Origin: Mucilaginibacter ginsenosidivorans
GTDB taxonomy: Bacteria; Bacteroidota; Bacteroidia; Sphingobacteriales; Sphingobacteriaceae
NCBI RefSeq assembly: GCF_007971025.1
Contig: NZ_CP042436.1
Location: forward strand, 4,960,001-5,024,000
DNA: 64,000 nucleotides
Direction: 5' to 3'
The notes under the pieces were generated by a model, which did no database searches, had not been told where the DNA came from, and was given only the letters and a program-made list of their open reading frames with translations. Positions 1 through 8,991 of this stretch are shown here, in pieces. Position 1 is the first letter of the stretch. Every line of letters starts with the position of its first letter. A program made the position numbers and the translations under genes.

Positions 1-1086
1 CATCGATTTTGCAATATCAGGGTGCAACACCAGTACCGCCGGGAACATCCATAGATCGGCGTCCCAAAAAACGTGGCCGTTGTATCCTAACCCCGATAAT
101 CCCATCGGCGATGGGGAATAAGCTGTTCCCGCGCGAGAGAACGAATACAAATGATACAACATACTATGTACATCCTGCTGCACCTGCGGGTCGCCCTCAA
201 TTTTGATGTCGCTTTTCCAAAGCTCGTCCCATGCTTGCTTATGGTATTGTATCAGCCGGTCACGGCCCTCCAACTTGGCAAACATGGTCAATCGTTCGGC
301 CTGGTTCAGCGGGTCGGCATCGTGTGCCGAAGTAATCGACGAACCCGCCACAGCATATTGGTAGGTTTGCCCCGCAGCGATGGTTTTACTGAACTTCATC
401 AGGTGCATATTGTTATCCCACATCTCGTGTATCACCCTGGGCTCCTGCCCGTGCTGCTCGTTAAACAAAAAGGTATTAGATGCACATAGTTGCAGTTTTC
501 CAGTCGGGCTTTTTGCCGTCGATGTCAGCAAACTGATGGTTACATGCGGCCGGTCTATCTCGTTATAGTAATTCTGAACATCTTTCAAGGCATCCGGCGC
601 CTCCATCACGCTGGCAGCGGTTATTTTGATCGGCTTTTTGGCGGTTACCGAAATATCCATCAAAACCGTAAAGGGTAAATTACGCAGCGAGTAGTAAGTG
701 TATTTTACAGCGGCTTCGTCCCCAAAATCAAAACTGGTGGTAAACGCAGCATGCTGCATGTCCAGTTCCTGCTTAAAATTGCTGATGTTACCCGCGTCAA
801 TACGTTTGTCATTGATCTCCAGGTACATATTGAGCAGGTTAAAACTGTTCAGGAAGTTGCTCACGCGCCCGCGCCCGTAAAGATCATAGGCGCCGGCTAA
901 CACCACATTTTTTACCTTAAAGGGCTCCGGCGAGGATACAATGCCTATCATACCATTGGCCACAGTTACGCCGTAGTAATTCGAAGGATTTATTTTATCT
1001 GCCTTGACTATCCATTCATCCTGGGCACTCGCTATCGTGCTGAAAAAAAGGCATATACTGAATAACCTTAAATACAATTTATTCAT
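1..1086 (-). CDS. GH65 family glycoside hydrolase, N-terminal part (cut by window edge)
   Basis: The first 362 codons are visible; the rest lies beyond base 1. The start ATG (1084-1086) is followed by a signal peptide ending in SAQ near residue 22, so the enzyme is exported. A beta-sandwich-like N-terminal region follows, then the segment GYNGHVFWDADLWMFP near residues 338-353, which matches the start of the (alpha/alpha)6 barrel of GH65. GH65 members hydrolyse or phosphorolyse alpha-glucosides (trehalose, kojibiose, maltose, nigerose). Secreted GH65 hydrolases acting on kojibiose are known from Flavobacterium and Mucilaginibacter, so that is a possible substrate, but the specificity residues are outside the window. 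The start is 2 bp after the stop of the upstream FG-GAP lipoprotein gene, so the two are probably translationally coupled. The family call is firm; the substrate is inference. Confidence 0.85.
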   Translation of the reverse strand, partial: MNKLYLRLFSICLFFSTIASAQDEWIVKADKINPSNYYGVTVANGMIGIVSSPEPFKVKNVVLAGAYDLYGRGRVSNFLNSFNLLNMYLEINDKRIDAGNISNFKQELDMQHAAFTTSFDFGDEAAVKYTYYSLRNLPFTVLMDISVTAKKPIKITAASVMEAPDALKDVQNYYNEIDRPHVTISLLTSTAKSPTGKLQLCASNTFLFNEQHGQEPRVIHEMWDNNMHLMKFSKTIAAGQTYQYAVAGSSITSAHDADPLNQAERLTMFAKLEGRDRLIQYHKQAWDELWKSDIKIEGDPQVQQDVHSMLYHLYSFSRAGTAYSPSPMGLSGLGYNGHVFWDADLWMFPAVLVLHPDIAKSM

Positions 1087-1088
1087 CT

Positions 1089-4000
1089 TCAATTATTTAT
1101 CTGCTTAAAAAACCTAAGCGGCTTATTATTAAATGCGACTACGTATACCCTGCCGCTTGCTATTTTTACAGGTTTAATATCCCGCACCTCGCCCCTCAAC
1201 AGGAAACCAGAAGAAACCGGCGACAGGCCTGCGAAACTTTTGTTCTTGTCCAAAAGCATCACGTCGCCATAGTCGGCATCATACCTGCCCTCGTAAGGCA
1301 CTACCCCCCCAAAGTTGCCACCTGCCAGTAACCCTTTTTTATTCCCTGTTAACGATGCAAAACCAAACAGCGGTGAACATTGTGCCGATGCAGGGAACGC
1401 TTTGAAGGCAAAATTACCGTTCCCTTTGTTATAGAAAACACCTGATTCAAATGAATTAACCATTAACGGTTTAACCCCTTTCAGCGAGTCGCCAAAAACC
1501 TCGCCGACGGTCTTACCGGCAAAGTCATGGTAGTAAAGAAATTTCTTTTTGATAATAGGCACCTGCTTTTCAATATCGCCCTTGCCCAGGAAGGTGTATT
1601 CCTGCTGTCCTATGCTGTAGGTCATTAACGGATCGATGGTGCCGTTCTTATCAATATCCGCCAGGTATAGTTTGATGGGGTCGGGAGCGGTTGGCTTAAG
1701 TTTAGAGTTCATACCGTAGTTGCCGGCGATGATGTCGATTTTCCCGTCCCCATCAATGTCGGCAAGCTGTACTTTTTGCCACCAGCCCGATAAATTATCC
1801 ATCCCGGCATTATGCTGTAAAACAAAATGACCGTTTTTATTCATAAACACTTTCACCGGCATCCACTCGCCGGCTACCACCAGGTCAGGCCAGCCATCAT
1901 TGTCCAGGTCGGCAAAAGCGGCCGAGCGTATCATGCCTGCTTGTTTAAGCTCTTCTGGTATTTCCACCGGTTTAAAATGCCCGGTTTTATCATTCATCAG
2001 CAGGTACGAATCGGGCATTTTCCCAAACCCGAAACCAGCTGAGGCGCCTGCCACAAATATGTCCGGGTACCCGTCGTGGTCGACATCGGCAACGGCAACA
2101 GCGGCCTTATTGAACAGCATTGACGGAATATTGTCCGACCGTTTGAAATGTCCTTTGCCGTCATTCAGGTACAGGCGGTCGGCGAGGGCCGGTGCACCAT
2201 CCCGTAGTTCGCTGCCGCCGCTTGCGACGTAAAGATCGGGGTTGCCGTCTTTATTTACATCGACAAAAACAGCGTCAACGTCTTCACTGGCAGCATCTTT
2301 TACCAGATCAGGCTGAGCCGATTCTGCAAAACCTCCTCCCGGTTTCTGAATGAACAATGCGCCGGGCTGGTCCTTTCCTCCGCAAACATAAAAATCATCG
2401 AGGCCGTCGTGGTTCACATCGGCAACCGCCACACGCGGGCCTTCCCTCGACAGCATGTGAGGTATCAGCGGCTGCTGGTTGAAATCGACAAAATCATCCT
2501 CATGGTGCGACCAATTCACCCGCATCTCTGTAGTGACATCTCTAAGTGCCGGGGAGGGTGAAGGGAAAAACTTACTATAATTGAATTGTCCGCCGGCATT
2601 TTTTTCCCCGATCTTAAGCAACTGATCTGCTTTTACATTTTTGATGACCTGGTACGATTGGTTTGGCCAGACGATAAGCAGGCTATCGATACTTTTATTG
2701 CCGCCCAGCCCGAAGTGCAGTTTCGGTTCAACCGACGACTGGAATCCGCGCGTCAGCATCAATTGCTCGTATTGCATCTGCTTCCCGCAAAAAACATAGG
2801 CCTTTACGCCAATGCCAAAGTCATTATCGGGGTTACCGGTAAATTTCAATTCGAGGTAATGACTATTGGTCGCAATATTTTTATAGATACAGGCTGCATG
2901 GTTCAGGTTGTTGGTTACCAGGTCCAGATGACCGTCGTTGTTTAGGTCAGCATAAACAGCGCCGTTGGAAAGCATTGCATCTTTAATGCCCCATGCCGCG
3001 CTTTCATCAATGAATTTTTCGCTCTTTGTCCCTTTAAAAATATAGCTGTGCGATTCGCCATCAGGCATTTTCGATACAGCTGTAGCATCAAGTCCATGCC
3101 CGCTCATCAGCATCCCCTGTACCGACAGGCTGGAAATGAAACTGATGTAGTCCATGTCCGTAGGCCGGCGTTTTATACCGTTCGCCACAAAAATGTCCTT
3201 AATACCGTCGTTATCAAAATCAGCCAACAAGGGGCTCCAGCTCCAGTCGGTGGCATACACGCCGTCCATCAGCCCGACTTCGCAAAAAGCCTCGCCGTTG
3301 CCCAGGTTCTTCTGCAGGCAATTGCGCGAGTACTGGTATTGGAAACCACCGCTTGTGATCTTGTATTTGTACTGATCATACGACTCATCGCCCATATAAC
3401 TTTTCAGGACTTTCTCATCGCCGGGTAGCATATCGGCCGTTACAATGTCCAATTGACCATCGTTGTTAAAGTCGGCCATATCATCGCCCATGCTAAAGCG
3501 GCTATAGTGGTTAAAATGCTTCGCTCCCGATTCGGTGAAAGTGCCGTCATGATTATTGATATAGTAGTAATCATTTTCGTGAAAATCATTTCCTACATAA
3601 ATATCTTCCCACCCGTCGTTGTTCACGTCACCTACCGCTACGCCCAAACCATAGCCTAAAGCGCTGCTGTAAATACCCGCCCTTTCGGTTACATCCTTAA
3701 AATGCCCGTTATCGTTCAGGTACAATTTACTGCCCGCCAGGTTATTTACCTTACGGCGCAGCGACGTGTCCCCGTAAGTATCTACCGAATGGTTCGATTG
3801 GTTCAGCAGGTAGCAATCCAGCTTGCCATCGTGGTTATAGTCAAAAAATACAGCCTGGGTTGAATAGCCCGAGAAGTCGAGTCCATATTCTGCGGACCGT
3901 TCGGTAAAGGTGCCATCATGATTGTTGATATAGAGCATATTGTGCCCTTTAAATTGCAGCTTGCCGGCAACCGCACAAACATAAATATCAAGGTAGCCAT

Positions 4001-4412
4001 CGTTATTAACGTCAGCCATTGTAACCCCGGTACACCAATCGGCATCGCCTGCAACCCCCGCTTTTCCGGTAACATCCTCAAATCTGTAATTCCCCTTGTT
4101 AAGGTATAATTTGTTGCCCCCTTTTTTGTTCGATGTAAAAAAAAGATCGGGTAACCCGTCGTTGTTAATATCGCCCACCGCAACACCCCCGCCGTTGTAA
4201 AAATACAGGTAGTTCAGTATGCCCGGGTAGTCGTCGTCGGTTAATTTATTATTAAAAGTAACACCGGTTTTTGTCGAATCCAGTAGCTCAAATAATGCCG
4301 GGACAGCGCCCTTTTTTCGCCCGCACGAGAACAAACCGGCTGACATTACCGATAGCAACAGGCAAAGCAGGGAAATGTGCCTTCCCCTCCGGTTATTATT
4401 GACAAAACCCAT
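1089..4412 (-). CDS. FG-GAP/VCBS repeat lipoprotein with ASPIC/UnbV domain (paralog 2)
   Basis: A protein of 1107 residues from the ATG at 4412; the reading frame opens at a TTG 21 bp upstream, which is less likely. It has a hydrophobic stretch and a lipobox LFSC with Cys30, suggesting an outer-membrane lipoprotein. Many FG-GAP/VCBS blade motifs of the type DxNxDGxxDIxV are visible (DINNDGLPDLFF, DVNNDGYLDIYV, DIDGDGKIDIIA), with calcium-binding Asp/Asn spacing. An ASPIC/UnbV segment lies around residues 530-600 (GIGVKAYVF to LLIVWPN), between two propeller-like halves. It is a full-length paralog of the protein at 5610-8909. It runs 2 bp into the GH65 gene, which suggests a surface glycan-binding role, but no biochemical function is established for this architecture. 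Confidence 0.9.
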   Translation of the reverse strand: MGFVNNNRRGRHISLLCLLLSVMSAGLFSCGRKKGAVPALFELLDSTKTGVTFNNKLTDDDYPGILNYLYFYNGGGVAVGDINNDGLPDLFFTSNKKGGNKLYLNKGNYRFEDVTGKAGVAGDADWCTGVTMADVNNDGYLDIYVCAVAGKLQFKGHNMLYINNHDGTFTERSAEYGLDFSGYSTQAVFFDYNHDGKLDCYLLNQSNHSVDTYGDTSLRRKVNNLAGSKLYLNDNGHFKDVTERAGIYSSALGYGLGVAVGDVNNDGWEDIYVGNDFHENDYYYINNHDGTFTESGAKHFNHYSRFSMGDDMADFNNDGQLDIVTADMLPGDEKVLKSYMGDESYDQYKYKITSGGFQYQYSRNCLQKNLGNGEAFCEVGLMDGVYATDWSWSPLLADFDNDGIKDIFVANGIKRRPTDMDYISFISSLSVQGMLMSGHGLDATAVSKMPDGESHSYIFKGTKSEKFIDESAAWGIKDAMLSNGAVYADLNNDGHLDLVTNNLNHAACIYKNIATNSHYLELKFTGNPDNDFGIGVKAYVFCGKQMQYEQLMLTRGFQSSVEPKLHFGLGGNKSIDSLLIVWPNQSYQVIKNVKADQLLKIGEKNAGGQFNYSKFFPSPSPALRDVTTEMRVNWSHHEDDFVDFNQQPLIPHMLSREGPRVAVADVNHDGLDDFYVCGGKDQPGALFIQKPGGGFAESAQPDLVKDAASEDVDAVFVDVNKDGNPDLYVASGGSELRDGAPALADRLYLNDGKGHFKRSDNIPSMLFNKAAVAVADVDHDGYPDIFVAGASAGFGFGKMPDSYLLMNDKTGHFKPVEIPEELKQAGMIRSAAFADLDNDGWPDLVVAGEWMPVKVFMNKNGHFVLQHNAGMDNLSGWWQKVQLADIDGDGKIDIIAGNYGMNSKLKPTAPDPIKLYLADIDKNGTIDPLMTYSIGQQEYTFLGKGDIEKQVPIIKKKFLYYHDFAGKTVGEVFGDSLKGVKPLMVNSFESGVFYNKGNGNFAFKAFPASAQCSPLFGFASLTGNKKGLLAGGNFGGVVPYEGRYDADYGDVMLLDKNKSFAGLSPVSSGFLLRGEVRDIKPVKIASGRVYVVAFNNKPLRFFKQINN

Positions 4413-4658
4413 TGTCGTTAATATCCTTTTCAAGGTGCGGTCACCGGAACAAAATCAAGGAAACGCAGTGACGGCAGAAGACGGCTTTTATATGTGGTAA
4501 CAGGTATCATCAGGGCAAAATTTTAGGAATTATTTGGTGCCTAAAAATATTGATTAATGCTGAGGAAACCAATTTTTTGAACGTAAAAACAGGGATTTTG
4601 TGGCTCCGGCCGGACTTTTTTGCTTATTTTCGATGCCTGCTATCATTTATAACCCCTG
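4413..4658. promoter_or_regulatory. divergent intergenic region, promoters not resolved
   Basis: This spacer of about 245 bp separates the start of the minus-strand FG-GAP gene from the plus-strand SRPBCC/GyrI-like gene, so both must be initiated here. I find no exact TAnnTTTG element on either strand. Confidence 0.4.
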
Positions 4659-5606
4659 ATGAAGAAAAAAGTTATTTTACTGGTACTACTTGCCGTTATT
4701 TTAATTGCGTGTTTTATCCCTATCACCGAAGAAAAGACCATCGCTGTTAACGCGTCATTTTTCAATGTTTATCATGTACTGGCAACCCCTGCAAGGTGGA
4801 AAGAATGGCGTTCCGACCTCAGAAAAATACCGTATGCAGACACCGCGAAGATCTCCATTTATAAAGACACCGGGGCATTCGAAATAAAGTTTACAAACCT
4901 TTTGCTGAAAGTAAAAGCTTCGGACGGCTTATTCAGTGTGGATGATTATTCCAAAAATAAAAATGTAGCGTACAGTTATTATGCGGTACCTGCGAAAGAC
5001 CCGAAAACAACTATTGTTACAGTCGATAAAAAGATCGCCGCTATCAGTTACCTGTTCCAGCATTTTGATGAGTCGACATTTACCGACACACACATTGACG
5101 ATTTAAAAACCTTTATGGAAACGGACAGCCTGAAATACGGCTGCAACATTACAAAAACAAGGGTACCCGACGCGAATCTCGTTGTTATCAACGAGACCGT
5201 ACAGAAAAAAGATAAGTTTGTTGAAGCCGAAAAAATGTTCGCAGAACTACAGACATTCGTAAAAAAACATGGGCTTAAGCAAACCCAACCGGTCATCGCT
5301 CAATATTTCGACAAACCGAAAACCGACTCGACCCAATTGAAAGTCGGGTTATTTATCGACAAAGAGACCGTTTCAGAAAAGAATATAGTTTTTACACGTA
5401 TGCCTAAAGGCGGGCCGCTTTACGTTGCAAAATTCGGCGGGCGGTTTAAGGATCGGATGAAAGTTTATGCCGGATTACAGCAATATTTTACCGATCATCT
5501 ATACCAGCAGGCAATTTTACCGTTTGAATTTTACCTGGATAACAAACTCCCGGTTTCTGATACCGGCAAGGTGAATATCCAGGTAAATTTCTCCACTTAT
5601 TTCTGA
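4659..5606 (+). CDS. SRPBCC-like plus GyrI-like effector-binding domain protein
   Basis: 315 residues. The N-terminus is a hydrophobic helix ending LIAC (Cys18), so it is membrane-anchored or a lipoprotein. Residues about 25-160 resemble the SRPBCC/polyketide-cyclase fold (NASFFNVYHVLATPARWKEW is the usual start of such a domain). Residues about 205-315 resemble the GyrI-like/AraC effector-binding domain (GGPLYVAKFGGRF, then the YLDN segment near the end). The same two-domain order is known in Bacteroidota SRPBCC proteins. A ligand-binding or sensing role at the membrane is inference. It is the only plus-strand gene inside a minus-strand cluster, and its stop is 3 bp from the stop of the convergent FG-GAP gene. 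Confidence 0.7.
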   Translation: MKKKVILLVLLAVILIACFIPITEEKTIAVNASFFNVYHVLATPARWKEWRSDLRKIPYADTAKISIYKDTGAFEIKFTNLLLKVKASDGLFSVDDYSKNKNVAYSYYAVPAKDPKTTIVTVDKKIAAISYLFQHFDESTFTDTHIDDLKTFMETDSLKYGCNITKTRVPDANLVVINETVQKKDKFVEAEKMFAELQTFVKKHGLKQTQPVIAQYFDKPKTDSTQLKVGLFIDKETVSEKNIVFTRMPKGGPLYVAKFGGRFKDRMKVYAGLQQYFTDHLYQQAILPFEFYLDNKLPVSDTGKVNIQVNFSTYF

Positions 5607-5609
5607 TTT

Positions 5610-8600
5610 CTACTTTTGTTTCCGGAATATTTCGAGCGCATCGTTATTACGGGCGATGATAACATACATGCCTGTTTTTGTATCGATGGCAGCTGCATCC
5701 CTAACCTCGCCTGTTACGAACAATCCGCTTTGATATGGTGGAACATAGTTGAACCGGCGTTTCCCTTCGCCCAGCAAGGTAACGCCGTAGCTGGCGTCGT
5801 ACCGGCCAACCTCGGGTTTTACCCCATAAAAGTTGCCACCTAAAAACAAGTCCTTTTTACCATCATTATTGATGTCCGTCACAAGTATGCTGTAAACAGG
5901 CGAGAACTGCGCCCTGGCAGGAAGAGGAGTCATGGTAAATTCGCCGTTACCTTTATTGTAAAACGCACAGGTTTGGGTTTGATTGACAGTTAAAACCAGT
6001 GCCTTTTCCAATTGTTCCGGGGTAAATATTTCCTCTATAGACTTACCAGCATACGCGTCGTACCTCAGAAATTTCTTTTTCATTGCTGGCAATTGCCTGA
6101 TGATATCGTCGTGCAGGTTAAACGGATAGGCTTTTCCATCGCTTTTGTAATAAACGGGGATACATTCCACCTGGCCGTTGTTGTCAAAATCGGCGATATA
6201 TATTTTAGCGGGTTGTTGCGGGCTCGCTTCTATTTTTGAATTCAGCCCATCGTTACCTGCAACCAGGTCCGGTTTGCCGTCGCCATCCAGATCAGCTACA
6301 CTAAGGCAGTTCCACCAGCCCGATGAATTAGCTATTTCGCCTGTTTTTTTCAATTTCCCGTCAATATATTTCAGGATGGTTACCGGCATCCAATCGCCAA
6401 CTACAATTAGCGAGTTTTTACCCGAACCGTCAATATCCACCCACTGTGCGTCGGTCACCATGCCGAGTTTTAGCAAGTCGGGCGACGACGCGGTTATATC
6501 GGCAAAATTCCCATGCCCATCGTTCCGCAACAACTTACTTGTCGGTGCAAGGCCATAGGAATCAGGCACACTTCGGCCGCCGATAAACAGGTCGCCGTTG
6601 TTGCTGTTCAGCCTAACACAGGACGCATTGATAGAAACCAGCGGCCAGCCATTGAACTTACGTTTAAAGTTCCCTTTCCCATCATTGATATACAACCGGG
6701 TTAAAAGGTTAAGCGAGCCTTCCTTTTCCAGGTTTCCGCCCGAAGCCACCACCAGGTCCATATCGCCGTCATGGTCGGCATCAAAAAACAGTGCGCCTAT
6801 ATCTTCGCTCAATTTGTCCTGTTCAAAAGCCGACTGGCGTAATTGAGTAAAGGTACCGTTGGCTTGCTGTATAAATAATTTAGCCGTATCACCGGTAGCC
6901 CCGCCCATAAAAAAATCCTGCAAGCCATCGCCGTTCACATCAGCAACGGCCAGTTTGGGTCCCTCGGTTGATAACATTTTAGGTATCAGCCGCTGGTTGT
7001 CGAAATCTTTGTAATCGTTCTCTTTATGCTTGATGTCACCTTTAATGTCTTCCGCGGTTATATTTTTGTAATAGCTATCTGCGCCGACACTTGCCGGTAC
7101 ATAGGTTAATTTAGCATCCGATTCTTTTAAATCAAGTTTGGTATTGGCGGCAATGCTTTTCAATACCTGCATTTTCATGTTAGGCCAAACTACCCTAATA
7201 CTGTCTACCTTTTTTGCAGTCCCCAAACCAAAATTCAATACCGGGTCGACGCTGCTTTCGAAACCCCGGGTCGGTGTTTGCTCCAGCAACTGCTGCATTG
7301 CACCTGTATAAATAGTAACCTTTGCACCAACACCAAAAGTATTCATGCCATTGCCTTTCAGCGCTACTTTGAGATAATGCGCATGCGTACGTTCGGAGGT
7401 CATATTCCTGTAAATGAATGCCTGGCCGTTCTCATTATTAACTACAAGGTCAAGATCACCGTCGCCGTCCAAATCCCCGTAAGCTGAGCCATTGCTAAAA
7501 CCTGGCGTAATAAACCCAAGCGATGCCGACTCATTTTTGAACCTGAGATTCTTCTGATTAACAAAGCCATAACTCTTTATCGGAGTTTTGGGCATTTTAT
7601 CAAGCAATTCCTTGGCCTTAAAACCACCGTGAATGATCTGGTTCCGCACCTGGTCGCTGCTGAAATAGGCAAGAAAGTCCTGGTTGGTCAGGTCGCGGCT
7701 AATGCCGTTGCTCACAAAAATATCCTTCCAGCCGTCGTTATTAAAATCAAAAGCAAGTGCGCCCCAACTCCAGTCGGTGGCGTTGACCCCGGCAAAACAG
7801 GCAATCTCGCTAAAAGTGCCGTCGCCGTTGTTCAACTGCAGACAGTTGGAGGTAAACTGGTGATGATAACTGTTCTTCAGCTTGGCATTGTATATATCGT
7901 ATTCATCAAACTTGGTGGTAGTTTTGAGGCGATAATCGTCCTCGGGCAACATGTCAGTAGTAAACACATCCAGTTTGCCGTCGTTATTAATGTCTGCCAT
8001 ATCCGACCCCATCGAAGCCAGGCTCATGTGGCCGATGGCATTGCCGCTTATCTCCTTGTATTGACCATTATGCTGGTTACGGTACAGATAGTCGTGCTCA
8101 AAAAAATCGTTCGATACATACATGTCGTCCCATCCGGTGTTGAACATGTCGCCTATCGTCACGCCCAGGCCAAAGCCAATCTCACTGCTATAAATACCGG
8201 CCTGTGCACTTATGTCGACAAATTTTCCATTGTCATTCCGGTAGAGCCGGTCGCCATTCTGAGGGTCGCGGACATTTCGCAGATCGGGACTATACCCAAA
8301 ACTTTCGATGGAACGGTAGCTATTGTTCAATACAAAACAATCCAGGTCGCCGTCATGGTCGAAATCAAAAAATATAGCCTGGGTTGATAATCCCTTGTCG
8401 GCCAAACCATATTTTTCGGCTTCTTCCTTAAATGTACCGTCTTTCTGGTTGATGTAAAGTTCGTTCGCCCTGTCAGCACCGCCTAATCCGCCACTGTTTG
8501 ACACATAAATATCCAGCCAGCCATCGCCATTTATATCCACCATCGTAACACCGGTATGCCACCGGTGATAACCTTTGAGACCGGCTTTTGCCGTAACGTC

Positions 8601-8909
8601 TTCAAATTTCCAACCCCCTTTGTTGATATATAGCTTGTTTTCGCCCTGGTTAGCGGTAAAAAAAACATCCGGTTTGCCATCATTATTCACATCGCCGATA
8701 GCCACACCACCACCGTTATAAAAGTTGCGGTAGTTGAACACATTGTACTCCCCGTCATCTATAACCTTATTATCGAAAGTAATGCCCGTAGATGATGATG
8801 GCTGTAATTGAAAAAGCGGATCGGCCGTTGGCGCTTCACTTTTATTCCGGCACGAAAAGGCAAAAACGGATAGTACAAGAGCCGGGAAGAAAAAATTAGC
8901 AGGTTTCAT
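5610..8909 (-). CDS. FG-GAP/VCBS repeat lipoprotein with ASPIC/UnbV domain (paralog 1)
   Basis: 1099 residues, ATG at 8907-8909. A lipobox with Cys20 (AFSC) predicts lipidation. FG-GAP/VCBS blades recur throughout (DVNNDGKPDVFF, DINGDGWLDIYV, DFDHDGDLDCFV, DLDGDGKPDLVA), and an ASPIC/UnbV segment occupies about residues 520-590 (FGVGAKVTI to IRVVWPN). It follows SusD by 82 bp, with a hairpin between them, so it probably belongs to the SusC/SusD transcription unit. Proteins of this type commonly accompany SusC/SusD in Bacteroidota and are presumed surface-exposed, possibly glycan-binding. Blade layout and domain order match the protein at 1089-4412, indicating duplication. Confidence 0.9.
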   Translation of the reverse strand: MKPANFFFPALVLSVFAFSCRNKSEAPTADPLFQLQPSSSTGITFDNKVIDDGEYNVFNYRNFYNGGGVAIGDVNNDGKPDVFFTANQGENKLYINKGGWKFEDVTAKAGLKGYHRWHTGVTMVDINGDGWLDIYVSNSGGLGGADRANELYINQKDGTFKEEAEKYGLADKGLSTQAIFFDFDHDGDLDCFVLNNSYRSIESFGYSPDLRNVRDPQNGDRLYRNDNGKFVDISAQAGIYSSEIGFGLGVTIGDMFNTGWDDMYVSNDFFEHDYLYRNQHNGQYKEISGNAIGHMSLASMGSDMADINNDGKLDVFTTDMLPEDDYRLKTTTKFDEYDIYNAKLKNSYHHQFTSNCLQLNNGDGTFSEIACFAGVNATDWSWGALAFDFNNDGWKDIFVSNGISRDLTNQDFLAYFSSDQVRNQIIHGGFKAKELLDKMPKTPIKSYGFVNQKNLRFKNESASLGFITPGFSNGSAYGDLDGDGDLDLVVNNENGQAFIYRNMTSERTHAHYLKVALKGNGMNTFGVGAKVTIYTGAMQQLLEQTPTRGFESSVDPVLNFGLGTAKKVDSIRVVWPNMKMQVLKSIAANTKLDLKESDAKLTYVPASVGADSYYKNITAEDIKGDIKHKENDYKDFDNQRLIPKMLSTEGPKLAVADVNGDGLQDFFMGGATGDTAKLFIQQANGTFTQLRQSAFEQDKLSEDIGALFFDADHDGDMDLVVASGGNLEKEGSLNLLTRLYINDGKGNFKRKFNGWPLVSINASCVRLNSNNGDLFIGGRSVPDSYGLAPTSKLLRNDGHGNFADITASSPDLLKLGMVTDAQWVDIDGSGKNSLIVVGDWMPVTILKYIDGKLKKTGEIANSSGWWNCLSVADLDGDGKPDLVAGNDGLNSKIEASPQQPAKIYIADFDNNGQVECIPVYYKSDGKAYPFNLHDDIIRQLPAMKKKFLRYDAYAGKSIEEIFTPEQLEKALVLTVNQTQTCAFYNKGNGEFTMTPLPARAQFSPVYSILVTDINNDGKKDLFLGGNFYGVKPEVGRYDASYGVTLLGEGKRRFNYVPPYQSGLFVTGEVRDAAAIDTKTGMYVIIARNNDALEIFRKQK

Positions 8910-8936
8910 TGGAAAGGCTAATATATAAAATTAAAA

Positions 8937-8964
8937 ATGGAGTAGTAATTTAATACTACTCCAT
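8937..8964 (-). terminator. 11-bp stem-loop after susD, terminator or attenuator
   Basis: ATGGAGTAGTA at 8937-8947 pairs perfectly with TACTACTCCAT at 8954-8964 around a 6-nt loop. Read on the minus strand it lies 28 bp past the SusD stop and is followed by a T-rich tract (CCATTTTTAATTTT). It may terminate or attenuate transcription between SusD and the large lipoprotein gene, giving more SusC/SusD than downstream product. Confidence 0.65.
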
Positions 8965-8991
8965 CAATCTCAAATCAGTGTTCTATATTAA

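Noticed and set aside
7629..8387. 252-codon open frame on the plus strand
   Set aside because: It is antisense to the FG-GAP gene at 5610-8909; such gene codon bias leaves open shadows. No family motif is visible in it.
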